Source: an uncultured Fretibacterium sp. (lineage in GTDB: Bacteria > Synergistota > Synergistia > Synergistales > Aminobacteriaceae). Taken from it: DNA of 16,618 bases. Location of the stretch: NCBI GenBank assembly GCA_937899395.1, contig CALBPU010000192.1, positions 1 through 16,618 on the forward strand, given 5' to 3'. Of the stretch, positions 7,503 to 15,900 are shown piece by piece. A program made the position numbers and the translations under genes. The stretch's first letter is position 1; every line of letters starts with the position of its first letter. The notes under the pieces were generated by a model. It saw nothing but the letters and a program-made list of their open reading frames with translations. It searched no databases and had not been told where the DNA came from.

Positions 7503-7518
7503 TTGTTAATCATAACAA
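7503..7518. promoter_or_regulatory. Operator candidate upstream of the five-gene operon
   Basis: TTGTTA-ATCA-TAACAA is a perfect 6-bp inverted repeat with a four-base spacer. It sits 11 bases before the -10 element at 7530-7535, overlapping where a -35 would lie. A regulator dimer bound there would block or recruit polymerase. This is inferred from position and symmetry only. Confidence 0.45.
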
Positions 7519-7529
7519 AATAATTGCGC

Positions 7530-7535
7530 TATAAT
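7530..7535 (+). promoter_or_regulatory. -10 element of the five-gene operon
   Basis: TATAAT within GCGCTATAATC lies 43 bases before the ATG at 7579. The -35 is weak (about 7507-7512), which would fit an activated promoter. AAGGAG at 7564-7569 is the ribosome site, nine bases before the ATG. Confidence 0.5.
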
Positions 7536-7578
7536 CTTTACGGAAAAATACAAATTTTCATTAAAGGAGTTTTTAATT

Positions 7579-8763
7579 ATGGACGAACAAGGAAAAATTA
7601 TCAGTACTTGTGATGTTGACGCAAATCTCGCACTTCAAATTTGGACACGAGGCAAAACACCCCGTCTCTCAATCTTCAACAAAAATAAAAATTCACGCAA
7701 GCTCATTCATATAGCATGGGTTGAAAAACGTTCTCGAACTTTAGCTATCAACGGCAAAAAACCCGGTGAAACTTTTAATTATTCCGTGAAAGATTTTGAG
7801 CCTTCCATACAAAAAATACTCACTGATTATTCAGCTAAAACAAATTTCAAAGTCAAATATCTTAAACTTGTTATTGACCTCGAAAAAGCCGTAAACCGTC
7901 CTGAACCTGTCTCAAATCCGAGTGATTTTGCAATGCTCTCTGAAGAAAAAAGAGATTCATTATGGATTGCAGATTGTTCTCAAGGCGATAGAAAAAGCGG
8001 AGTTTTCAGACCGTTTTTCCCCGTAAATAACCTTGAGGCACCTGTGTTAAATGAGGAAAAATTACAAATTCCAAACCTTGCTTCACGTACAACCGAAACG
8101 TTAATGAAGTCAGGAGTTCCTGAAGGTCTGAAACGAATTAATCCTGAACGTTGGCATAACACTATAAGAGTTACTGCTGCTGCGATGTTGTTAGGGTTCT
8201 CGTATTGCGGAGGCGACGGTACTAAAACAGCCGATTATCTTTGGACTGTCGGTGAAAAACCTAAGGTCATCAATCCTAACGTTACTGTAATGAAAGTGCC
8301 TGAGAAAAAATTAACGATTCATGATCCTATGCTTGTGAGACTTGGTCATAAATTAACGTCATACATCAGACATTGTTATTATGTTGACGAAATTAAAATC
8401 TCGTACTCCGGTGATGCTGATAAGGAATTACATGACGCAGGCTACGAAAAAACAAGACGCTTTGATTTCAACACCGGCACAATCGGCGATGTTCCTTACA
8501 GAGTTACGTTCTACGAAAATCAAAATGAAGGCGTTATGGCTTTCGGCTGCAATCCAAGAATGCAAACTGCTCGTCATACTGGCGATATGGTCATTAAAAT
8601 TCCGACAGAATTTTATAAGCAGGCTCTAAAGAATAACACTATGGGAAGTTCTGAAGATGAATTTTATACAATATCGAGGCTTTTATGGGCTAAACAATTC
8701 AAAGAATGGTACGGTAACATTAAGCCTTATGTCAAAAATTTCGCAGGTCTGATTGAGAAATAA
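7579..8763 (+). CDS. Unrecognised cytoplasmic protein, first gene of the envelope operon
   Basis: I do not recognise this 394-aa protein. It has no signal peptide or membrane segment, so it is probably cytoplasmic. Two parts can be suspected. Residues 1-130 contain beta-rich lysine-heavy stretches such as SIFNKNKNSRKLIHIAWVEK, and residues about 170-394 include a small hydrophobic Gly/Cys patch (LLGFSYCGGDG) and an Arg/Tyr-rich C-terminal half. No P-loop, helix-turn-helix or metal motif stands out. It has the best promoter and ribosome site of the cluster, and the exported-protein genes follow after five bases. A cytoplasmic partner, regulator or chaperone of the exported proteins is possible, but this is inference from context only. 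The ATG at 7579 is well supported by AAGGAG. Confidence 0.75.
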   Translation: MDEQGKIISTCDVDANLALQIWTRGKTPRLSIFNKNKNSRKLIHIAWVEKRSRTLAINGKKPGETFNYSVKDFEPSIQKILTDYSAKTNFKVKYLKLVIDLEKAVNRPEPVSNPSDFAMLSEEKRDSLWIADCSQGDRKSGVFRPFFPVNNLEAPVLNEEKLQIPNLASRTTETLMKSGVPEGLKRINPERWHNTIRVTAAAMLLGFSYCGGDGTKTADYLWTVGEKPKVINPNVTVMKVPEKKLTIHDPMLVRLGHKLTSYIRHCYYVDEIKISYSGDADKELHDAGYEKTRRFDFNTGTIGDVPYRVTFYENQNEGVMAFGCNPRMQTARHTGDMVIKIPTEFYKQALKNNTMGSSEDEFYTISRLLWAKQFKEWYGNIKPYVKNFAGLIEK

Positions 8764-8768
8764 TAACG

Positions 8769-9809
8769 ATGAAGAAATTTTTATGTCTTATTATTTTGCT
8801 GATGTCGATCGGAATTTCTGAAGGCAATCAACAAAGAAGATTATCCGTTGTAATTTTTCCGACGATTAATTCAACGGAGCTTCAGGTGTGGGAAAGCAAA
8901 TATTATCCTTATAACGTTCTCGAGCAAAAAATGTCCGAATATCTTGAGCTTTTATTCAAGACTTCACCGTTAATTGAAGCCAGAGTTTTGGACGAGGCAG
9001 CTATGAATCGTTGGTTATCAGGTTCAAGGCGCGGTGATGACATGGCCGTTCAGCTTGAACTTTACGGGGCAACAATGAAAGAACGTCATGTCGTAGGAAC
9101 TTATCAAACCGGAAGAGCTTTAATAAGGTTAAGAGTTTATGACCGTGCAAGAGTTGATGAAATTGCCGCAAGGAATGTCAGAGGCTCAAGCAAAAAATTT
9201 ACGTTAGATTCCGATGAGGATATTTTTTGGTTTGATACGGCTATAAAAGGTTTAGGCATTCCGTTTGAATACGGGCTTGATTTATTCGGCTTAACTCAGC
9301 AATCCTATAAAGGCCAAAAAATGAGTCGTCCTACATGGGAGCAATTCAAAAGTACATCTCATTGGCAATCAATCAAGAACGCAATTAACGAAGCTCAACG
9401 TCAGGCAATGGATCAAGTACGAAACGTAATACGAAGCAACGAACCTAACGCCGAATTATTTGCTAACGATAATTTTTCGACATCATATACGACAATGGGA
9501 AGAATTTTAGCTCCTACTGCAACATCAAAACGTCATAAACAGGAATATATAATTTCTCTGGGAGCATTTGCGAAAGGCTCTAATGACGGCGTAAAAGTCG
9601 GCGAAATTTTAGATGTAATTCGTTCTGATACCTACGTTACGGTTGACCCTGAAAACCCTGTTGTAGTTTTGCCGAAAGTTGTAGGTAAAGTCAAAGTTAT
9701 AAAAGTTTATGCAGATAATGCTATTGTAAGAGTAATCAGGAGCGACAAAAAAGAGCCTGTAACTTTGCAGGATATTGTTGTGAAAAAGACAAAAATTACA
9801 GGGAAGTGA
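8769..9809 (+). CDS. Exported protein with FlgT/CsgG-like features
   Basis: This is a 346-aa protein with a signal peptide (MKKFLCLIILLMSIGISEG, cleavage near residue 19-21). There is no lipobox Cys, so it is not an obvious lipoprotein. After the signal, RRLSVVIFPTINST followed by an ARVLDEAAMNRWL segment resembles the opening of CsgG-like proteins, where a beta strand leads to a 'resistance to opener' type helix. Residues about 258-330 (LGAFAKGSNDGVKVGEILDV, then VGKVKVIKVYADNAIVRVI) match the small beta domain pattern at the C-terminus of FlgT and related outer-membrane assembly factors. I infer a periplasmic or outer-membrane-associated assembly role. The similarity is by pattern, not by search. 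No strong ribosome site precedes the ATG, so coupling to the gene before it is likely. Confidence 0.7.
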   Translation: MKKFLCLIILLMSIGISEGNQQRRLSVVIFPTINSTELQVWESKYYPYNVLEQKMSEYLELLFKTSPLIEARVLDEAAMNRWLSGSRRGDDMAVQLELYGATMKERHVVGTYQTGRALIRLRVYDRARVDEIAARNVRGSSKKFTLDSDEDIFWFDTAIKGLGIPFEYGLDLFGLTQQSYKGQKMSRPTWEQFKSTSHWQSIKNAINEAQRQAMDQVRNVIRSNEPNAELFANDNFSTSYTTMGRILAPTATSKRHKQEYIISLGAFAKGSNDGVKVGEILDVIRSDTYVTVDPENPVVVLPKVVGKVKVIKVYADNAIVRVIRSDKKEPVTLQDIVVKKTKITGK

Positions 9810-9815
9810 GAATAT

Positions 9816-11189
9816 TTGATTATGAAAAAAATTTTATTAATTTTGTCGGCCATGCTGTTGTTAAATAATCCTGTTTACGGTCAGGACGATGACAGCACGC
9901 CTTATATGCCTTATCCTCAACAGCCTCAGCAGGAAGCACCTAAGGCAACACCTAAGACGACTAAAAAAACTCAAACGAAAAAAACTAAGAAGACCGTAAA
10001 GAAAGCTGCTCCGAAAAAACAAACAAAGACGGTGAAAAAACAAAGTGCTCCGAAATCTTCATCGCTTCAAAAGGGAATTGAGTTAATTAATCAGAGCAGA
10101 TATGAACAGGCCAAACCTTATTTGCTAAGGGCTATTCAGGAAAATCGGAATGACCCTAACGTCTGGTATTGGTACGGAGTATGGCACGAAAAAACGGGCG
10201 GATTTTATCAGGCTCAATATTTTTATTCCAAAGCCATAACCATTGACCCTGCATTTGAACCGTTATCACGTGTCGTATATTATCCTAATGATAACGAGAA
10301 AACTCCTTTATGGGATCCGAAACGCCCTGCGAGGGTATATCCTGTTGAAACTTCAAACAGCGGTGTAACAACAATACCTCCGAATGCTCAAGGCCGCAGG
10401 AATTTTCCTTCAGCTCCTAATGATCCTGAAATACCGAAAGTCCCTGTTTATACTCCTCCTGAACCGGGCGCAAATCCTCTTGAAGGTGATTCATGGGCAC
10501 CTGGTATTTATGTACCGCCTTCACGTGAAGAAATTCAGACTGAAGGAGAAATGAGTCCTATTTATACGCCTCCTGAACCTCAAGGCATAGTTACGGAAAA
10601 TCGACAGCAAATTGAAGTTCCTATGTATAACAATATTCAAATTGTTAATAATGAAGTTGTTGATGAAGCTGACAGGGACAGAATTATTCGTGCAGATTTA
10701 CCGCTTTATAATCCTCCTGAACCGGGACAACGAAGAATTGCGCAAGCTCCTAAAGTTGAACAGCCTAAACAATCCGTGCAACCTGCGAAAAAACAAGCTG
10801 CTCCGACAAAGCAACAAGTTACAATTCCAACAAGCAGAGTTGTTAAACAGTCCGACAAAAAAGCTCCTGCGAAAAAAGTTCAGCCTGCTCCTAAACCTCA
10901 AACTAAAACGCAGCAAACTAAAAAGCCGGCGCAGAAACAAAATCAGAATAAAGCAGTCTCAAGAGATGTTAAACCTTCTGCACCTGCTAAACAGCCTCAG
11001 ACAAAACGCCCTGAACCAACGAGGCCAGCTCCTCAACAACCTCAAGTTCAGCCTGAGATAATTCAAGAGGAAAGACAACAAAACAGACAACAGCCTGAAT
11101 ATTTGCCGCCAGTCGGACAATTTGCTCCGGATCCCGGAACTATTCCTGACAATCTTATACCTCCTGTGGGTCAAGGAAGTCAATATTAA
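9816..11189 (+). CDS. Exported TPR protein with Lys/Pro/Gln-rich tail and Y-x-PPEPG repeats
   Basis: The protein has 457 aa from the TTG at 9816 (two fewer from the ATG at 9822). A signal peptide ends near residue 22 (NPVYG/QDDD). Residues 41-80 are almost only Lys, Thr, Ala and Pro. Two TPR-like helix pairs span about 84-151 (LQKGIELINQSRYEQAKPYL, then a second pair ending ITIDPAF). The rest is disordered Pro/Gln/Lys-rich sequence with recurring short motifs: VYTPPEPGA (211), IYVPPSRE (231), IYTPPEPQG (249), LYNPPEPGQ (297) and two PPVGQ. Such tails are typical of proteins that cross the periplasm or bind peptidoglycan, as in TonB. I infer a scaffold linking partners through TPR and Y-x-PP contacts. 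Its function is not known. Confidence 0.75.
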   Translation: MIMKKILLILSAMLLLNNPVYGQDDDSTPYMPYPQQPQQEAPKATPKTTKKTQTKKTKKTVKKAAPKKQTKTVKKQSAPKSSSLQKGIELINQSRYEQAKPYLLRAIQENRNDPNVWYWYGVWHEKTGGFYQAQYFYSKAITIDPAFEPLSRVVYYPNDNEKTPLWDPKRPARVYPVETSNSGVTTIPPNAQGRRNFPSAPNDPEIPKVPVYTPPEPGANPLEGDSWAPGIYVPPSREEIQTEGEMSPIYTPPEPQGIVTENRQQIEVPMYNNIQIVNNEVVDEADRDRIIRADLPLYNPPEPGQRRIAQAPKVEQPKQSVQPAKKQAAPTKQQVTIPTSRVVKQSDKKAPAKKVQPAPKPQTKTQQTKKPAQKQNQNKAVSRDVKPSAPAKQPQTKRPEPTRPAPQQPQVQPEIIQEERQQNRQQPEYLPPVGQFAPDPGTIPDNLIPPVGQGSQY

Positions 11190-11201
11190 AGAGGTGAAAT
11201 T

Positions 11202-12005
11202 TTGAACATGAAAAAAATTTTTATGAGCATAATATTTGTGATATTAATTTGTGATATTGGGTTATCTGCGGAGAAATCAATTTTAGTAACTCAGCCTGCT
11301 TATAACTCAATGAGCTTTTATGTTTATAAGCCTGCGAATCTTCACAAAGATTTTTACGTTACTTATGACGGATATTTGGTTTATAAAGCTGAAAATGGAG
11401 TATGGTATTACGGTTCAGCGGAGAAAAACGGAATTATTAAGACGGGCTATGTTGTAGGCTCTGTAATTCCTTCAATCGTGAAGTTGACACCTTATGATCC
11501 GAAAATTTCGTCAGTAGCTCCGATTTATAATCCGACTCCTAAAAGGGAACGCCGCGTAACGCCCGTGAAAAAATCCGAGAGCGAACCTGAAACAGTAGTT
11601 TATGTGCCTCCTGCATATGCTCTTGAAGTTTATGATCCTGTAAATTTATCTCCTAACGCAACGGACTGGACGAAAAATTCAAATTTTATGGCGATAGGGA
11701 AATGGCAAAAGAGCATTGACCGAATAGGCATTCTTGAAAAACCTCAAACACCTGTAGCATGGAAAAGTGATTATCCCGAAGTAATTTATGCTTGGACTGG
11801 TTTGCAATGGCGGCAGATTTCTGCAAGAGGGAAAAATATTTCGGCAATAAGCACATTAAGACAAGCAAATTATTCTTTGACGGTTCAGACAAATAAGTTA
11901 AATATTTTGCGATGGAACGATTATGATTCACATGTTTTGTCGCAGTATTCAATTATGTGGGGTTATAAATGGCTGGGAATGATTTTAATCGGGAGGGAAT
12001 TTTAG
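11202..12005 (+). CDS. Exported protein, first of two tandem paralogues
   Basis: This 267-aa protein has a signal peptide ending near residue 23 (LSAEK). It shares two conserved blocks with the next gene. Block A, about residues 36-92, contains FYVYKP, DGY and YVVGSV. Block B, about 155-267, contains NSNFMAIG, PVAWKS, a W-x-QI segment and WGYKWLG near the end. The middle (93-154) is unrelated to the neighbour and carries IYNPTP and VVYVPP, echoing the Y-x-PP motifs of the preceding TPR protein. The aromatic-rich conserved residues suggest a compact periplasmic or surface domain. I do not recognise the family. TTG at 11202 is seven bases after GAGG; ATG at 11208 is the alternative start. Signal and paralogy are sure; function is open. 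Confidence 0.75.
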   Translation: MNMKKIFMSIIFVILICDIGLSAEKSILVTQPAYNSMSFYVYKPANLHKDFYVTYDGYLVYKAENGVWYYGSAEKNGIIKTGYVVGSVIPSIVKLTPYDPKISSVAPIYNPTPKRERRVTPVKKSESEPETVVYVPPAYALEVYDPVNLSPNATDWTKNSNFMAIGKWQKSIDRIGILEKPQTPVAWKSDYPEVIYAWTGLQWRQISARGKNISAISTLRQANYSLTVQTNKLNILRWNDYDSHVLSQYSIMWGYKWLGMILIGREF

Positions 12006-12008
12006 TTC

Positions 12009-12761
12009 ATGATGAAAAAATTTTCATTGATGATTTTAGCGGTGTTGCTATTAACTTCGCGTGCCGATGCTAAACGTTACATAACCGAACCGTTATTAGT
12101 GCCTGAATCGCCTTATTCGGGAATGACGTTTTACGTTTATAAACCTTACAACATGCCTAAAGATTGGTATATAACGCTTGACGGTTATCCAGTAAAACAA
12201 AATGAAGACGGAATGTGGGTATATGGAACATCGGAAGGTCCGAATTTAGTTGCAACGAATTACGTTGTAGGTTCGGTAGTTCCCGGAATGGCAGGGATTA
12301 CGAAATGGGTAAGCGATGCTCAAATTTCGGAATTGCGAAAACTTCCAAGTTCTGAGATGTCTGAAGTAAGGCAAAGAGTTTTCACGCGTTCACAAATGGC
12401 TCAAGGGAAAAATTATTCGACATATATTCCCGATTGGACTTTTAATTCTAATTTTATGGCAATAGGAAACTGGAAAGGTACTGTTGACAGAATGGGTGTT
12501 CTTGATAACCCTGTTGTGCCCGTAGCATGGAAGAGTTCAAGGCCGAAAGTTATTTATGTATGGGTTGGAAGCGGTTGGCATCAAATTCTCACGAAAGAAA
12601 ATCAAAGACCTGTTAATGCTTTAATACGTGAAAATATGAAAATCAAAAGATTATTAAGGCAAACAAATTTTCAATGGTATGAACAGGATATGCCGATATT
12701 ATCGCAACAGGCTAAAGCATGGGGATATTATTGGCTGGGAGAAATTCATTTAACGAAATAA
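12009..12761 (+). CDS. Exported protein, second of two tandem paralogues
   Basis: This 250-aa protein has a signal peptide ending near residue 21 (SRADA/KRY). It is a clear paralogue of the preceding gene. FYVYKP at 41-46, DGYPV near 58, YVVGSVVPG at 85-93, NSNFMAIG at 146-153, PVAWKS at 171-176 and WGYYWLG at 238-244 align in the same order. The middle (about 100-140) differs, has no Y-x-PP motif, and is helical and charged instead. It starts three bases after its neighbour's stop, with GGGAGGG at 11991-11997 as ribosome site. It is the last gene before a terminator. Tandem divergence suggests two subunits of one complex or two ligands of the same scaffold. Confidence 0.75.
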   Translation: MMKKFSLMILAVLLLTSRADAKRYITEPLLVPESPYSGMTFYVYKPYNMPKDWYITLDGYPVKQNEDGMWVYGTSEGPNLVATNYVVGSVVPGMAGITKWVSDAQISELRKLPSSEMSEVRQRVFTRSQMAQGKNYSTYIPDWTFNSNFMAIGNWKGTVDRMGVLDNPVVPVAWKSSRPKVIYVWVGSGWHQILTKENQRPVNALIRENMKIKRLLRQTNFQWYEQDMPILSQQAKAWGYYWLGEIHLTK

Positions 12762-12767
12762 CATGAA

Positions 12768-12808
12768 AAAACAGGCTCGCTGATTTCTCAACGGGTCTGT
12801 TTTTTTTA
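12768..12808 (+). terminator. Intrinsic terminator of the five-gene operon
   Basis: AAAACAGGCTCG (12768-12779) pairs with CGGGTCTGTTTT (12792-12803) through a 12-bp stem with two G-T pairs, followed by a T-run to 12807. Confidence 0.85.
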
Positions 12809-12849
12809 TCTTTGAATTATTTTCGGCGATACTTTATAAGTTTTTTAGC

Positions 12850-12855
12850 TATAAT
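12850..12855 (+). promoter_or_regulatory. Orphan -10 element
   Basis: TATAAT in AGCTATAATATCGG resembles the -10 context at 7530, but no gene follows on this strand before the terminator at 12893. No clear -35 is present. Confidence 0.3.
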
Positions 12856-12861
12856 ATCGGC

Positions 12862-12936
12862 GTTTCTGTTGTTGGATAAATTTTGAGTCAAAAAATAAGG
12901 CAGGATTTTTATTTTAGTCCTACCTTATTTTTGTTT
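12862..12936 (+). ncRNA. Possible small RNA between an orphan promoter and a terminator
   Basis: If the -10 at 12850 is active, the transcript would be about 75 bases and end at the strong hairpin at 12893-12930 with its T-run. No ORF or ribosome site lies inside. The hairpin alone could equally serve as the terminator of the - strand gene. Confidence 0.25.
12893..12936. terminator. Bidirectional terminator between convergent genes
   Basis: AAATAAGG-C-AGGA (12893-12905) pairs with TCCT-A-CCTTATTT (12918-12930) with one C/A mismatch. A-runs before and T-runs after make it functional on both strands. On the - strand it follows the Ig-repeat gene directly. Confidence 0.75.
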
Positions 12937-12950
12937 TTAATTTCAAAATT

Positions 12951-15900
12951 TTATTTCACAGCACTTATGAATAATTCTTCGGTTTCGAGTTCAAAGCCTT
13001 CTATATTAGCCTTAGCTTGAACTTTGAAATCATCACAAACAAATTCAGACGGAAGAGTAAATACTCCCTCATCAGAAATCGTTATATCCTCAACGAGTTT
13101 ATCATCAACGTAAACGTTAATATCTAATGCAGAAATTTTTATTGTCGTCCCGTTGTTCCCAATCCATTCGCCTATGATAAACGTTACAGGCTGTTCAGCT
13201 TTGACCTCAAATAAATCTTCATCTTTTCCCTCACCTTGCCAGAAAATATCTTCGCTCAAAATTTTAAGCTCGGTTTTTGGAAGCACGAAGCCTTGTTTGA
13301 CATCATCGGTTTGAGAAGATTTTGATTCCAATCCGGCAATATCAAAATAATCGTCGTCATCGTCATATTCATCGTCTTCATCATCATAAATTGTTACTGT
13401 GAATTTCTTTGAAAGCGATAAACCGTTTGCATCTTCAACCAAGAGCGTGAATGTAAATGTTCCGATCTTCAAAGGAATACCCGTAAGTTTAAGAGTTGTT
13501 CCTGTCGAATTTGGTTCGATTTCTAAACCTGGCGGTAACATTCCGCTGCTCTGTACCCATTTATAGAAGGAAGTGCCTCCGCTGACTTTGATCGAACTTG
13601 TGTAACTTTCGTAAATTTCTCCATCATCAAAAGTTCCGCTGATTTTTAGTTTTGCAGTTGCAGCAGTGATTTTTATCGTAAAGGATTTTGAAACAGAAGC
13701 TCCGTTTGCGTCAGTTACAGTTACCTTGAATGAAAACGTTCCGGCCTTAGTAGGTGTTCCTGATAATGTTGCCTTAGCTCCTGAAGTCGTAAACTTTAAT
13801 CCAGAAGGTAATCCGCTCTTCTTCCAAGTATAAGGCGCTGTGCCTCCGCTCACAGTGAAAGTTGCTTTAGTGTAAGCTGTACCGACAACACCATCACTTA
13901 CAGAACCGCTAAGCGTTGGTTTAGAGGTCTTTATCGTTATCGTGAAGGATTTTGAAACAGCAGCTCCGTTTGTGTCAGTGGCTTTCAAAGTGAAATCAAA
14001 GATCCCTGCTTTAGTCGGAGTACCTGACAAATACGCTTTTGTTTTTGTCGAATTGTAAGTGAGTGTCAAACCTGTCGGAAGCGTTCCTGTTTTTTTCCAT
14101 GTATACGGTGCTGTCCCTCCTGTAACTGTAAAAGTCTTTTTGCTGTAAGCAGTCCCTACAGTTCCATCGCTGACAGTTCCGCTCATTGTCGGTTTTGTTA
14201 TCGTTACAGTGAAAGATTTTGAAACTGAAGCTCCGTTTGAATCTTTTGCAGTAAGTTTGAAAGTAAAATCGCCTGCTTTAGTCGGAGTGCCTGATAAATA
14301 AGCCTGAGTTTTTGCGGAATTATAAGTGAGCTTCAAGCCATTCGGAAGAGTTCCGCTCTTCGTCCATGTATAAGGAGCTGTTCCTCCTGTTACTTTGAAT
14401 GTCTTTTTAGCATACGCAGCTTTAATAATTCCATTACTGACAGTTCCGCTCATTGTAGGTTTCGTTATCGTTATAGTGAAAGATTTTGAGGCGGATTTGT
14501 TGTTTGCGTCAGTAACCTTTAACGTGAAATCAAATGTCCCTGCTTTAGTCGGTGTACCTGACAAATAAGCCTGCGTTTTTGCAGAATTATAAGTGAGCTT
14601 CAAGCCTGTTGGAAGCGTGCCTGTTTTTTTCCATGTGTAAGGTGAAGTACCTCCTGTAACTTTGAAAGTCTTCTTTGTATACGCAGCTTTGATAATACCA
14701 TCACTGACAGTTCCGCTTAAAGTTGGTTTTGTTGCAGCAGCGGCAATATTAATCGTGAAAGATTTTGAAGCCGTATTGCCATTTGCATCAGTAACCTTCA
14801 ACGTGAATGTGAATTTTCCTGCTTCTGTCGGAGTGCCTGATAAAGTTGCTTTAGTTTTTGCGGAGTTGTAAGTGAGCTTCAAGCCTGTCGGAAGAGTGCC
14901 TGATTTTTTCCAAATGTAAGGCGCGGTACCTCCAGTTAAAGTTATAGTGCCGGAATAAGATTGATTGACTGTTCCAGAAGTTTTTATGCTTGTAGAAAAT
15001 TCGAGTTCATCGTCATCATCATTATCGGAATCATCTGATGAGTCGATAATTGAAACTACCCACAATCCTTCAAATTCTTGAGAAACTGTTAGATTTCCAT
15101 TTCTACCAGGATTAAGGACAACAAGTTTTGCTCCGATAGGCATACCAGAATCTTTCGTTTGAACATAAAGTAACAATTTTCCGGCATCTTTATCATAACC
15201 AACGTCATCTATGTTCATATAATTATGATTTGATGTCATTCCACCAACATCGTAAACCATTTTTGATTCTGTCCCGTCCCAATGATAAAGATAACGCATA
15301 TATACTATATTGCCGCTTCTATCACAAGATGTAAAATATAACCCATCATTTCCATCAGAACAGAAACAAGTGAAGTCTCCTTCAACTATTCTTTCGGTAT
15401 GTAGATTTTCGCTGAGCCTATATAATCCTCCACCTTCACGATGACTTATATTATCATTTCCAAAATCTATATCGGGGTTCATGATACTGAAATATAGTTT
15501 ATCGTTTACAGGACTAATCTTAAAACAATAACCAGGAAACTCGTTTGAAGCTATAACATTGCCGGGAGTGTCCATTTTTCTAATCACAGATACTACCTTA
15601 TTGTTTATAGCCAACTCCTCGACATAATAGTGTTCAAACATTGCGTAAATTTTTCCTTTATAAACTGTGGTAAAAGCATTCAAACTTTCATAAACTCCTG
15701 GTGCTTGAAGATTAATTTCTTCTCCAAAGGTGTATGGCGTTCCTACAATTTTGCAAGTTTCAGGATTGACTTCAATAATTGCTCCTTGTGTAGCATTTCC
15801 CGAATCTCCGAACGAAAGAATAAGATTGTTTCCATATTCCGATACGCTTTGTATTAACGCATTTGAAAAAATATTATTGTTGCTTGATAACGGGGTTGTC

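Larger units (their letters stand above)
5486..7505 (-). pseudogene. Decayed flagellin gene with a carbohydrate-binding beta-helix insert
   Basis: On the - strand one ancestral frame can be followed from about 7505 down to the stop at 5486. Three lesions break it. The flagellin N-terminal D0/D1 region is absent: the frame opens at a TAA at 7506-7508, right beside the next operon's promoter. A one-base shift lies near 6872, ending one piece in TGA at 6870-6872, while the adjacent frame continues as DETVITINGGYVSARG. A TAA at 6578-6580 interrupts a frame otherwise open to the flagellin C-terminus. The order of parts is a beta-helix-type insert rich in GIG/GGG turns, a hinge, a flagellin-IN-like segment and an intact D1/D0 C-terminus. 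Flagellin needs both termini to polymerise, so any product here could not form a filament. It could be a plain relic or a silent sequence donor. Confidence 0.8.

Noticed and set aside
8769..8830. Lipoprotein signal for the FlgT-like protein
   Set aside because: The only Cys is at residue 6, inside the hydrophobic core start; no L-x-x-C lipobox occurs at the cleavage region.
10612..11183. Several ORFs in other frames across the Pro/Lys/Gln-rich tail
   Set aside because: They are Leu/Arg- or Lys/Leu-rich translations of low-complexity codons, lack ribosome sites and lie inside a well-supported gene.
13389..15002. Regular DNA repeats considered as a CRISPR-like or non-coding array
   Set aside because: Units are about 267 bp, in frame and translate to Ig-type domains; there are no short repeats with unique spacers.
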